DNA of 14,968 nucleotides from JANWZL01 sp041640815. Its GTDB lineage: Bacteria > Pseudomonadota > Gammaproteobacteria > Burkholderiales > Thiobacillaceae. Positions 8,307-14,809 of the stretch are shown piece after piece (position 1 is the first letter of the stretch; every line of letters begins with the position of its first letter). The notes beneath the pieces are model-generated. The model made no database searches, was not told the DNA's origin, and was given only the letters and a program-made list of their open reading frames with translations. Both the position numbers and the translations under genes were made by a program. The stretch is taken from contig JBEPZO010000042.1 of the NCBI GenBank assembly GCA_041640815.1, positions 1 through 14,968 on the forward strand, read 5' to 3'.

Positions 8307-8336
8307 GATAGATTTTATTCTATCGTAACGATAGAA
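8307..8336. promoter_or_regulatory. Putative CbbR operator: three GATAGA half-sites
   Basis: GATAGA (8307-8312), TCTATC (8319-8324) and GATAGA (8330-8335) alternate in orientation with 12- and 11-base spacing. The last two lie in a perfect dyad, TTCTATCG-TAA-CGATAGAA (8318-8336). A TTA-N8-TAA element (8315-8328) fits published descriptions of CbbR sites and the LysR T-N11-A rule. The site is in the cbbR/cbbL divergent region, about 15-40 bases upstream of the -10-like box, as expected for an activator. Binding by CbbR is inferred. Confidence 0.65.
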
Positions 8337-8354
8337 AATCGTGACTGTTATAAA
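8326..8354 (+). promoter_or_regulatory. Putative cbbL promoter
   Basis: TATAAA (8349-8354) is a good -10 match within an AT-rich island in otherwise GC-rich DNA. At a 17-base spacing the -35 position (8326-8331, TAACGA) is poor and overlaps the CbbR-like operator, which fits an activator-dependent promoter. A start near 8361 would leave a leader of about 80 bases before cbbL. Confidence 0.5.
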
Positions 8355-8440
8355 TGAATCGGTTCACGCATCATTCGTTCACCTCGAAATCGAGCCATCC
8401 GTCGAGGCGATCAACCACCATGCTCATGAAGGAGTGACCC

Positions 8441-9862
8441 ATGGCAGTGAAAACATACAACGCTGGCGTCAAGGAATACCGCAGCACTTACTGGGAGCCG
8501 GACTACGAGGTGAAGGACACCGACATTCTCGCGGTGTTCAAGATCACCCCCCAGCCCGGTGTGGATCGTGAGGAGGCCGCCGCCGCCGTGGCCGCAGAGT
8601 CCTCTACCGGCACCTGGACCACGGTGTGGACCGACCTGCTGACCGATCTGGATTACTACAAGGGCCGCGCCTATCGCATCGAGGACGTGCCTGGAGACGA
8701 TACCTGCTTCTATGCCTACGTCGCCTACCCGATCGATCTGTTCGAGGAAGGCTCGGTGGTCAACGTCTTCACCTCGCTGGTGGGCAATGTGTTCGGCTTC
8801 AAGGCCATCCGCGCCCTGCGCCTGGAAGACGTGCGCTTCCCCATCGCCTATGTCAAGACCTGCGGCGGCCCGCCGCATGGCATCCAGGTGGAGCGCGACA
8901 TCCTCAACAAGTATGGCCGACCGCTTTTGGGCTGCACCATCAAACCGAAGCTTGGGCTTTCCGCCAAGAACTACGGCCGCGCCGTCTATGAGTGCCTACG
9001 CGGCGGCCTGGACTTCACCAAGGATGACGAAAACGTCAACAGCCAGCCGTTCATGCGCTGGAAGCAGCGCTTCGACTTCGTCATGGAGGCCGTGCACAAG
9101 GCGGAGCGTGAAACCGGCGAACGCAAGGGTCACTACCTCAATGTCACCGCCCCGACGCCGGAGGAGATGTACAAGCGGGCCGAGTACGCCAAAGAGATCG
9201 GTGCCCCCATCATCATGCACGACTACATCACCGGCGGCTTCTGCGCCCACACAGGGCTAGCTAATTGGTGCCGTGAAAACGGCGTGCTGCTGCACGTACA
9301 CCGCGCCATGCATGCCGTCATCGACCGCAACCCGCACCACGGTATCCACTTCCGCGTATTGACCAAGGTGCTGCGCTTGATGGGCGGTGACCACTTGCAC
9401 ACCGGTACGGTGGTCGGCAAGCTCGAGGGCGACCGGGCCTCTACCTTGGGTTGGATCGACCTACTGCGCAAGAAATACATCAAGGCAGACCGCTCGCGCG
9501 GCATCTTCTTCGACCAAGACTGGGGTTCCATGCCTGGCGCCTTTGCCGTGGCCTCGGGCGGTATCCACGTCTGGCACATGCCTGTGCTACTGTCCATTTT
9601 TGGGGATGATGCCGTGTTCCAGTTTGGTGGTGGCACCTTGGGTCATCCGTGGGGCAACGCCGCCGGTGCGGCGGCCAACCGCGTGGCGCTCGAGGCCTGC
9701 GTGCAAGCGCGCAACGAGGGACGCGAGCTGGAGAAGGAGGGCAAGGAAATCCTCACCGAGGCCGCGCGCCATTCGCCCGAACTGAAGATCGCCATGGAGA
9801 CCTGGAAGGAGATCAAGTTCGAGTTCGATACCGTGGACAAGCTGGACGTGGCCCACAAGTAA
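8441..9862 (+). CDS. cbbL: RuBisCO large subunit, form IA (non-carboxysomal type)
   Basis: The 473-residue catalytic subunit fixes CO2 onto ribulose-1,5-bisphosphate in the Calvin-Benson cycle. Active-site landmarks are intact: catalytic K168 in KPKLG, carbamylated K194 with D196 and E197 in DFTKDDEN, H287, H320, loop-6 K327 in VVGKLEGD, and S372 in ASGGIH. The start has a strong Shine-Dalgarno (AAGGAG at 8429-8434, six bases upstream of ATG). The C-terminal half (GGGTLGHPWGNAAGAAANRV) and the linkage to cbbQ/cbbO and a divergent cbbR point to the IAq (CbbQ-associated) subtype, not the carboxysomal one; no carboxysome shell gene is in the window. One local oddity is the segment GGFCAHTGL (246-254), which more often reads GGFTANT or GGLCANT. 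It is the first gene of the operon and cbbS follows after 76 bases. Confidence 0.99.
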   Translation: MAVKTYNAGVKEYRSTYWEPDYEVKDTDILAVFKITPQPGVDREEAAAAVAAESSTGTWTTVWTDLLTDLDYYKGRAYRIEDVPGDDTCFYAYVAYPIDLFEEGSVVNVFTSLVGNVFGFKAIRALRLEDVRFPIAYVKTCGGPPHGIQVERDILNKYGRPLLGCTIKPKLGLSAKNYGRAVYECLRGGLDFTKDDENVNSQPFMRWKQRFDFVMEAVHKAERETGERKGHYLNVTAPTPEEMYKRAEYAKEIGAPIIMHDYITGGFCAHTGLANWCRENGVLLHVHRAMHAVIDRNPHHGIHFRVLTKVLRLMGGDHLHTGTVVGKLEGDRASTLGWIDLLRKKYIKADRSRGIFFDQDWGSMPGAFAVASGGIHVWHMPVLLSIFGDDAVFQFGGGTLGHPWGNAAGAAANRVALEACVQARNEGRELEKEGKEILTEAARHSPELKIAMETWKEIKFEFDTVDKLDVAHK

Positions 9863-9871
9863 CGCCTTGCG

Positions 9872-9906
9872 GGGACGGCCCGCCGGCTCGGCACGGTGCT
9901 CGTCCC
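9872..9906 (+). other. Intercistronic hairpin between cbbL and cbbS
   Basis: GGGACG (9872-9877) can pair with CGTCCC (9901-9906) around a 23-base GC-rich loop that has smaller internal pairings. It lies in the 76-base gap between cbbL and cbbS with no T-run, so it would not be an intrinsic terminator. A role in mRNA stability or subunit ratio is possible. It is weak on its own. Confidence 0.3.
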
Positions 9907-9938
9907 ACCCATTCTCACTGTCAGGAAAGGAAATCGCA

Positions 9939-10295
9939 ATGTCAGAAATGATGGACTACAAAAGCCGGCTGTCCGATCCGGCGAGCCGCAAATTCGGCAC
10001 CTTCTCCTACCTGCCGCCGATGGATGCGGCGCAGATCCGCAAACAGGTGGAGTACATCGTCAAAAATGGCTGGAACCCAGCCATTGAGCACACTGAGCCG
10101 GAGTATGCCTTCGACCATTACTGGTACATGTGGAAACTGCCGATGTTCGGCGAGACCGATGTCGACAAGATCCTGGCCGAGGCCGAAGCCTGCCACAAGG
10201 CCAATCCCAACAACCACGTGCGCCTGGTGGGCTACGACAACTACGCCCAATCCAAAGGCGCCGAGATGGTGATCTACCGCGGCAAGCCGGTTTAA
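9939..10295 (+). CDS. cbbS: RuBisCO small subunit, form I
   Basis: The 118-residue small subunit caps the L8 core to form L8S8 RuBisCO. Recognisable family segments are FGTFSYLPPM at residues 22-31, the region around KNGWNPAIEHTEP, and YWYMWKLPMFGETD, with the C-terminal VRLVGYDNYAQSKG block. The frame is open upstream to 9867, but ATG at 9939 is the right start: it has an AGGAAAGGA Shine-Dalgarno at 9923-9931 and gives the normal N-terminus MSEMMDYKSR. The length is typical for bacterial form IA small subunits. It is the partner of the preceding cbbL and is followed at once by a strong terminator. Confidence 0.98.
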   Translation: MSEMMDYKSRLSDPASRKFGTFSYLPPMDAAQIRKQVEYIVKNGWNPAIEHTEPEYAFDHYWYMWKLPMFGETDVDKILAEAEACHKANPNNHVRLVGYDNYAQSKGAEMVIYRGKPV

Positions 10296-10318
10296 AGCCG
10301 CGCGGCGGCCAACGATGC

Positions 10319-10357
10319 AAACCCCGCCGCAGCCGCTAAGCGTGGCGGGGTTTTTTT
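10319..10357 (+). terminator. Strong intrinsic terminator after cbbS
   Basis: AAACCCCGCC (10319-10328) pairs perfectly with GGCGGGGTTT (10344-10353), and T continues to 10357, giving a 10-base GC-rich stem and a seven-base T-run. The loop can pair internally (CGC TAA GCG). It lies 23 bases past the cbbS stop and before cbbQ, so it should end most cbbLS transcripts and leave only partial readthrough to cbbQO. Confidence 0.9.
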
Positions 10358-10358
10358 A

Positions 10359-10423
10359 CGTTCATTGACCAAGGGCAGCAAGGCCAAGGTCGCCACATCG
10401 CCCCTGCCCTTCGTGAGTGAACG
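10359..10423 (+). other. Large imperfect inverted repeat upstream of cbbQ
   Basis: CGTTCA (10359-10364) pairs with TGAACG (10418-10423), and inside it AAGGGCAG (10371-10378) pairs with CTGCCCTT (10404-10411). A symmetric 6x6 internal loop separates the two stems and the apical loop is 25 bases. It begins right after the terminator T-run and ends about 10 bases before the cbbQ Shine-Dalgarno (10433-10438). There is no T-run after it. It could be an mRNA stabiliser, processing site or translational control element; the role is inferred. Confidence 0.5.
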
Positions 10424-10444
10424 CATTTCTGCGAGGAGTTTGGC

Positions 10445-11248
10445 ATGAGCGACATCATCGAGCCGTATCGCATCACACGCGAGCCATACTATCGTCCCGT
10501 CGCCGACGAGGTGGAGCTGTTCGAAGCCGCTTATTCCGTGCGTATGCCCATGATGCTCAAAGGGCCAACTGGCTGCGGCAAGAGCCGCTTCGTCGAATAC
10601 ATGGCCTGGCGGCTGGGCAAACCGCTCATCACGGTGGCCTGCAACGAGGACATGACGGCCTCCGACCTGGTTGGCCGCTTCTTGCTCTCCGCCTCTGGCA
10701 CCATGTGGCAGGACGGGCCGCTCGCCATTGCCGCCCGTTACGGGGCGATCTGCTATCTAGACGAGGTGGTAGAGGCACGCCAGGACACCACGGTGGTGAT
10801 CCATCCGCTCACCGACAACCGACGCGTGCTGCCGTTGGAGAAGAAAGGCGAGCTCATCCACGCCCACCCCGATTTCCAGCTCGTCATCAGCTACAACCCT
10901 GGCTACCAGAGCCTGATGAAGGATTTGAAGCAATCCACCAAGCAACGCTTTGGCGCCTTGGATTTCAGTTATCCGGCACCGGCCATCGAGGCCGAGATCG
11001 TCGCGCATGAGGCAGGCGTCGCCCCGGACATCGCCGAAAAGCTGGTCGCGATCGCCCAGCGCAGCCGCAATCTCAAGGGTCATGGCCTGGACGAGGGCTT
11101 GTCGACGCGCATGCTGATCTATGCCGGCAGCCTCATCGCCAAGGGGGTGCCGCCGCTGTCGGCCTGTCGTGTCGCCCTGGTGCGCCCGATCACGGATGAC
11201 CCCGACATGCGCGATGCCCTCGATGCGGCAGTGAACACCTATTTCTGA
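10445..11248 (+). CDS. cbbQ: RuBisCO activase ATPase CbbQ (MoxR AAA+)
   Basis: The 267-residue protein is a MoxR-family AAA+ ATPase. In characterised systems a CbbQ hexamer bound to CbbO uses ATP to remodel inhibited RuBisCO and release tight-binding sugar phosphates. Visible parts: Walker A GPTGCGKS (40-47), Walker B AICYLDEV (101-108, with D106 and E107), sensor-1 Asn in ISYNPGYQ (N141), an arginine-finger candidate in STKQRFG (R158) and a sensor-2 region GLSTRML (R212). The length is standard for CbbQ. The start has a GAGGAG Shine-Dalgarno at 10433-10438. It follows cbbS across a terminator and precedes cbbO by 87 bases. Its relative NorQ is excluded by the cbb context and the CbbO partner. 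Confidence 0.97.
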   Translation: MSDIIEPYRITREPYYRPVADEVELFEAAYSVRMPMMLKGPTGCGKSRFVEYMAWRLGKPLITVACNEDMTASDLVGRFLLSASGTMWQDGPLAIAARYGAICYLDEVVEARQDTTVVIHPLTDNRRVLPLEKKGELIHAHPDFQLVISYNPGYQSLMKDLKQSTKQRFGALDFSYPAPAIEAEIVAHEAGVAPDIAEKLVAIAQRSRNLKGHGLDEGLSTRMLIYAGSLIAKGVPPLSACRVALVRPITDDPDMRDALDAAVNTYF

Positions 11249-11260
11249 GCGTGCGTTTGG

Positions 11261-11304
11261 CAGACGTGACCAGAGGCCAGGCACACACGCCTGGCTGGCG
11301 TCTG
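11261..11304 (+). other. Stem-loop between cbbQ and cbbO
   Basis: A perfect 7-base stem GCCAGGC (11276-11282)/GCCTGGC (11289-11295) closes an ACACAC loop. It can extend through CCA/TGG (11270-11272 with 11296-11298) to an outer CAGACG/CGTCTG (11261-11266 with 11299-11304), with small bulges on the left side only. No T-run follows, so it is not a terminator; it fills half of the cbbQ-cbbO gap. Confidence 0.5.
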
Positions 11305-11335
11305 ACGCTAAGGGTCTCAGCGGAGACAGGACACC

Positions 11336-13678
11336 ATGAGTTTCAAACTCGCTGACTATGCCGAGCAGTTGCAAGCGCTGCCGGCGCACAGTCGAGCCCT
11401 GCTCGAGGCAAACTGGTACGAGGCCACCAAGGTCTTCAGCCCACGCGGCCTGGACAATTACCTCAAGGGCGCACTGGCGCTCGAGCGCCTCGGACGCGGT
11501 GAATCGCTGGTGCAGACCTGGATCGAAGAGGCGCCGATGGTGGCCAAGGAGATCGGTGAGGATGCCGTCAGTGAGCTGGCCACCGCCGCCCTGACGCTCG
11601 CCTCCAAGACCTCGGGGGCGGTGATCGAGCGTCTGCTGGCCACCGCCTCTACTGCCGCCAGCCGTCTGGGTGATCTCGAGCTGTTCAGCAAGTACCTACA
11701 GTTCATCAACACCCTGGTAGCCCAGGCGCCACGCGGCGTGCGGCCGATGCTCGACAAGCTGGAGGTGCTGCTCCAGCACCTCACGCTAGGCGGGCTGCGC
11801 CGCTGGGCGATGTGGGGCGCGCACGCGCATCGCACCGACTATGCGGAGCAGATGCGCTACTTTGGTCTCGAAAGCAAAGAATCGCTGGCCGTTTTGCAAA
11901 AGGAGCGCAAGGGTACCTTGTTCGTCGATGTACAGCGCCGCCTCAACATGTATCTGCGCGCGCTGTGGGGGCGTGACTTCTTCATGCGCCCCACCTCCGG
12001 CGACTACGAGACGCGTCAGGGCTATCGACCCTACATCGAAGACTATCTCATCCATCTGCCAGATGCCTTCGACGACTTCGTGCCGCCGAGCGGCTCAGCG
12101 GTGCCGGCGCTGGTGCTGTATCGTGCCGCTGCCGCCCACTGCGCCGCGCACATGGTCGAGACGCGCGAACCCATCTCCGCCGAGGCGCTCACCCCCTTGC
12201 AGATGGCGCTCATTTCAGTGATTGAAGACGCCCGCGTGGAGGCGCTGGCGATCCGCCGCTTCCCAGGCCTCAAACGACTCTGGAGCCAGTTCCATACCGC
12301 CACACCCGAGCTCAACGCCACCGTTGGCCACTACCTCGACCGCTTGGCGCGTGCCTTGCTGGATGAGACCTACGTCGATGCCGATGCCTGGATTGCGCAC
12401 GGGCGCGCGCTGTTTGCTGCGGCCTACGATCGGCTCGAGCGCAACCAGACCTCCTGGGAGATCGGCGTCGAACTCGCGCATCGCCTCCTGTCGCATTGCC
12501 CAGTCGCCTTCAACCCCCGCACCGATGTGCCCACTGCCCCCTACCGCGACGATAACCGCTACTTCTGGGCGTTTAAAGGCTTCGATGCCGAACAGGCGGC
12601 GCAGGCCGGGTATGCCGCACCGCGGCAGGTCAGGAAATACGTCAGCCTGATGGAGATGGTCAATGAGGTCGACGTCGAATTCGCTGGCGACGACGCCCAG
12701 GAGATCTGGGTGCTGCCCACCGAATTTTTCCTCGATCAGGAAGGGGTCAGCATCAACTCGCTGGAGGGCAAAGAACCCGTCAGCCCGCCCTTTCACTATC
12801 CGGAGTGGGACTACCAGATTCAGCTCGAGCGCCCGGCCTGGGTGTCGGTGCTGGAAAAACGCGCCAAGCTCGGCGAGCTCGCGCTCATCGAGGCGATCGT
12901 CGCGCGCCATAAGCGCGCCATCCAACGCATGAAGTTCTTGCTCGACGCCTTGCAGCCGCAAGGCGTGCAGCGCATCCGCAAACTGGAGGATGGCGACGAG
13001 ATCGACATCAATGCGGCGATCGTCAGCTTTACCGACATCCGGCGCGGCTTACCACCCGATCCGCGCATCATGATGCGCAGCGTGCGCAAGACGCGGGACT
13101 TCTCCATTCTCGTGCTGCTCGATCTGTCGGCCTCCACCAACGAGACGGTGCATGGCCAGGATCAAACGGTACTGGAGCTCACGCGTGAGGCCTGTGTGCT
13201 TTTGGCCGACGCCATCGACAAGGTGGGCGATGCCTTCGCCATCCATGGCTTTTGCTCCAATGGGCGCCACGAGGTCGAGTATTACCGTTTCAAGGATTTC
13301 GACGAACGTTGGGAGGCGAAGCCCCAGGCACGGCTCGCTGGCATGAGCGGAAAACTCTCCACCCGCATGGGCGCGGCCATCCGCCATGCCGCCTTCCACC
13401 TCGCCCAACAGCGTACGGCGAAGAAATTGCTCGTCGTGATCACCGATGGCGAGCCGGCCGACATCGACGTGCGCGACCCGCAATACCTGCGCTGGGACGC
13501 CAAAAAGGCGATCGAGGAGGCCGCCCGCCACGGCATCGTCACCTTTTGCATCAGCCTCGATCCACGTGCAGATGCCTATGTTTCCCGCATTTTCGGTCAA
13601 AATCACTATATCGTCATCGACCACGTGGAGCGCTTGCCGGAAAAACTGCCCCGCCTGTATGCCGGTTTGACACGATGA
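11336..13678 (+). CDS. cbbO: RuBisCO activase adaptor CbbO (von Willebrand factor A domain)
   Basis: The 780-residue protein is the adaptor of the CbbQO-type RuBisCO activase: its N-terminal part docks on the CbbQ hexamer and its C-terminal von Willebrand A domain contacts RuBisCO. The C-terminal domain (about 585-775) has an intact metal-ion adhesion site: DLSAS (D596, S598, S600), a Thr in LSTRMG (T676) and TDGEPADID (D704). The preceding 580 residues are mainly helical and match the NorD/CbbO long-form layout in size. The Shine-Dalgarno lies in GGAGACAGGA just upstream. It is coupled to cbbQ, and its stop overlaps an ATG (ATGA, 13675-13678). NorD is the nearest alternative but the operon makes CbbO clear. 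Confidence 0.96.
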   Translation: MSFKLADYAEQLQALPAHSRALLEANWYEATKVFSPRGLDNYLKGALALERLGRGESLVQTWIEEAPMVAKEIGEDAVSELATAALTLASKTSGAVIERLLATASTAASRLGDLELFSKYLQFINTLVAQAPRGVRPMLDKLEVLLQHLTLGGLRRWAMWGAHAHRTDYAEQMRYFGLESKESLAVLQKERKGTLFVDVQRRLNMYLRALWGRDFFMRPTSGDYETRQGYRPYIEDYLIHLPDAFDDFVPPSGSAVPALVLYRAAAAHCAAHMVETREPISAEALTPLQMALISVIEDARVEALAIRRFPGLKRLWSQFHTATPELNATVGHYLDRLARALLDETYVDADAWIAHGRALFAAAYDRLERNQTSWEIGVELAHRLLSHCPVAFNPRTDVPTAPYRDDNRYFWAFKGFDAEQAAQAGYAAPRQVRKYVSLMEMVNEVDVEFAGDDAQEIWVLPTEFFLDQEGVSINSLEGKEPVSPPFHYPEWDYQIQLERPAWVSVLEKRAKLGELALIEAIVARHKRAIQRMKFLLDALQPQGVQRIRKLEDGDEIDINAAIVSFTDIRRGLPPDPRIMMRSVRKTRDFSILVLLDLSASTNETVHGQDQTVLELTREACVLLADAIDKVGDAFAIHGFCSNGRHEVEYYRFKDFDERWEAKPQARLAGMSGKLSTRMGAAIRHAAFHLAQQRTAKKLLVVITDGEPADIDVRDPQYLRWDAKKAIEEAARHGIVTFCISLDPRADAYVSRIFGQNHYIVIDHVERLPEKLPRLYAGLTR

Positions 13679-13684
13679 CCGATC

Positions 13685-13984
13685 ATGACTGGATCATGGC
13701 GCTATTGTGGCTTCCACAATGATGGGCACGGCCTGACCGACCTCGGGCGCATCGTCCTGGATGGCTGGCTGTTCGGTCTCATCCCCGAGCGTGAGGACTG
13801 CACCGGCTGGGAGTTAAGCCGTATGCAGGCATTGCTCGAAAGGATCGAACAGGAGTGGGACAAGTACGGCAACTTGCCCAGCCGTCTGCCGGAAGCGCTA
13901 CGCGCTCGCCATGCGGCCTTATATGGCTGGGCCATCGAGCGCGCTCGCAGCATGGGATGGGAAGCGCCAGTGGACGAGGAATAG
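13685..13984 (+). CDS. Unrecognised 99-residue protein at the end of the cbb operon
   Basis: I cannot assign a family. The protein starts MTGSWRYCGFHNDGHGLTDL and is soluble-looking and mixed charge. It has an aromatic N-terminal half (DGWLFGLIPE), a helical Glu/Gln-rich segment (LLERIEQEWDKYG) and a motif-like stretch NLPSRLPEALRARHAALYGW, then an acidic end (VDEE). ATG at 13685 lies six bases past the cbbO stop and in the same frame; there is no good Shine-Dalgarno, so reinitiation after cbbO is likely. A different-frame ATG at 13675 overlaps the cbbO stop but gives only 15 codons. Its position argues for a role connected with RuBisCO activation, which is inference only. It converges with the minus-strand gene ending at 14077. 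Confidence 0.75.
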   Translation: MTGSWRYCGFHNDGHGLTDLGRIVLDGWLFGLIPEREDCTGWELSRMQALLERIEQEWDKYGNLPSRLPEALRARHAALYGWAIERARSMGWEAPVDEE

Positions 13985-14039
13985 GCCAGGCGTCTTCCTC
14001 GCGCACAGAGACCTCGCACGCGCTACGCACCTGCCTGGC
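13985..14039. other. Inverted repeat in the convergent gap after the cbb operon
   Basis: GCCAGGC (13985-13991) and GCCTGGC (14033-14039) are perfect inverted repeats 41 bases apart between two convergent genes. There is no T-run. The arms have the same sequence as the stem between cbbQ and cbbO. The long loop makes terminator function doubtful. Confidence 0.25.
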
Positions 14040-14076
14040 GCGCATCGATCGACGCTCGCCGCGCGCTGGCTGCTGT

Positions 14077-14493
14077 CTAGTTCTCGCTTCGGCGCCGAGC
14101 GTCAAACTTCAGGACCTGCGCCGGTCCTTCGCTGCGTCCCTTTGCCAGCAAGGCCTGCATGGCGAGGGGAAACTCCTGCGGCAGGCGCTGCATCGCTTGC
14201 AGGGCATCCGGGGAGTAGCACACGAGCTCATAAGGGACTGGCTCGCTCAGGCGCTGACGCGCCTGTGGCCGGAACTTCTGCCAGCTGAGCATGGCGAGGC
14301 TTTTGTACTGGCCATCGATGAAAACGAACTCTTCCGCGTCGAGGATGGCAAGCACTTGCATCGACCTGATGGGCACAAAGGCCACGCCCTGAGGGCTCTT
14401 CGCCAGCAGCAGGCGAGCAAGGTTATAGGTGCTCGCGGGCAGAGAATGGGGTTCGCGAAGGATGGGCTCCTCGCGATAGATGCGGATGATCAT
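14077..14493 (-). CDS. Hypothetical protein, 138 residues
   Basis: I do not recognise a named family. The protein begins MIIRIYREEPILREPHSLPA and has a beta-rich middle (GVAFVPIRSMQVLAILDAEE, then FVFIDGQYKSLAMLSWQKF), a helical segment around ARQRLSEPVPYELVCYS, and a basic end (KFDARRRSEN). It has no signal peptide or membrane helix, so it is probably cytosolic. The start is supported by an AGAGG Shine-Dalgarno about nine bases upstream on the minus strand. It is monocistronic here and convergent with the cbb operon. The codon use and GC content match the neighbours, with no sign of foreign origin. The even distribution of conserved-looking residues suggests a real gene. Confidence 0.75.
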   Translation of the reverse strand: MIIRIYREEPILREPHSLPASTYNLARLLLAKSPQGVAFVPIRSMQVLAILDAEEFVFIDGQYKSLAMLSWQKFRPQARQRLSEPVPYELVCYSPDALQAMQRLPQEFPLAMQALLAKGRSEGPAQVLKFDARRRSEN

Positions 14494-14525
14494 GCGCTTG
14501 CCTCTGCATCCGACTCTGCAAAAGA

Positions 14526-14531
14526 AGTATA
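14526..14531 (-). promoter_or_regulatory. Putative -10 box for the 138-residue gene
   Basis: On the minus strand TATACT (14526-14531) is a good -10 match about 33 bases upstream of the ATG at 14493. No convincing -35 is found at 16-18 bases, so this is a weak call. Confidence 0.35.
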
Positions 14532-14713
14532 GCGACCTTTGGCGATAGATGGCGGACTAAAGGATTGGCGGTGAGGTAACATGCATCGTTATGCCTGCGG
14601 GTTGGCCTAGCAGGACATGAGCCTGCCGCTCCTTTTCAGGTTGGTGTCACCAGTTTATGTCATACCGATACTCACGCGGTAGCCTGAACAAATTGTTGTG
14701 GGCGAGCTCGACT

Positions 14714-14755
14714 CGCTGTGATCGCAGCGTGACCCATGCCGCGATCCTATCGCGG
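14714..14755. repeat. Two adjacent small palindromes upstream of the Sua5-type gene
   Basis: CGCTG (14714-14718) and CAGCG (14725-14729) form an imperfect 16-base palindrome. CCGCGAT-CCT-ATCGCGG (14739-14755) is a perfect 7-base stem with a three-base loop. Both lie 55-96 bases upstream of the ATG at 14810. They could be operators or leader structure; nothing decides between these. Confidence 0.4.
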
Positions 14756-14809
14756 AGGAGGCTCAGCCGAGTTATTGCAGGGCGACAAGCTGGACCGGCT
14801 TGACGAAAG

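Larger units (their letters stand above)
14494..14809. other. Intergenic gap with no confident gene
   Basis: This 316-base divergent region separates the minus-strand hypothetical gene from the Sua5-type gene. It contains the TATACT box near its left end, a nine-codon plus-strand mini-ORF (14581-14610, MHRYACGLA) with a purine-rich leader, and two small palindromes before the Sua5 start. A minus-strand frame (14647-14919) crosses it but mostly opposes the Sua5-type gene. It is less GC-rich in 14640-14700 than the coding DNA around it. Confidence 0.6.

Noticed and set aside
7526..8311. 261-codon plus-strand frame opposite cbbR
   Set aside because: Antisense to the conserved cbbR coding region; His/Gly/Gln-rich shadow without family motifs.
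9867..9938. Longer cbbS from the upstream ATG
   Set aside because: The extra 24 residues are unlike small subunit N-termini, while ATG 9939 has a strong Shine-Dalgarno.
10365..10393. TTGACC as a -35 for a cbbQ promoter
   Set aside because: The base run at 17-base spacing (GGTCGC) is no -10, and the site lies inside the inverted repeat.
13855..14532. 225-codon plus-strand frame at the end of the cbb operon
   Set aside because: It overlaps the small cbb-linked gene out of frame and is antisense to the 138-residue gene, which has its own ribosome site and start.
14581..14610. Nine-codon mini-ORF MHRYACGLA as a leader peptide
   Set aside because: It has a purine-rich leader, but it is too short to judge and no attenuator-like terminator follows it before 14810.
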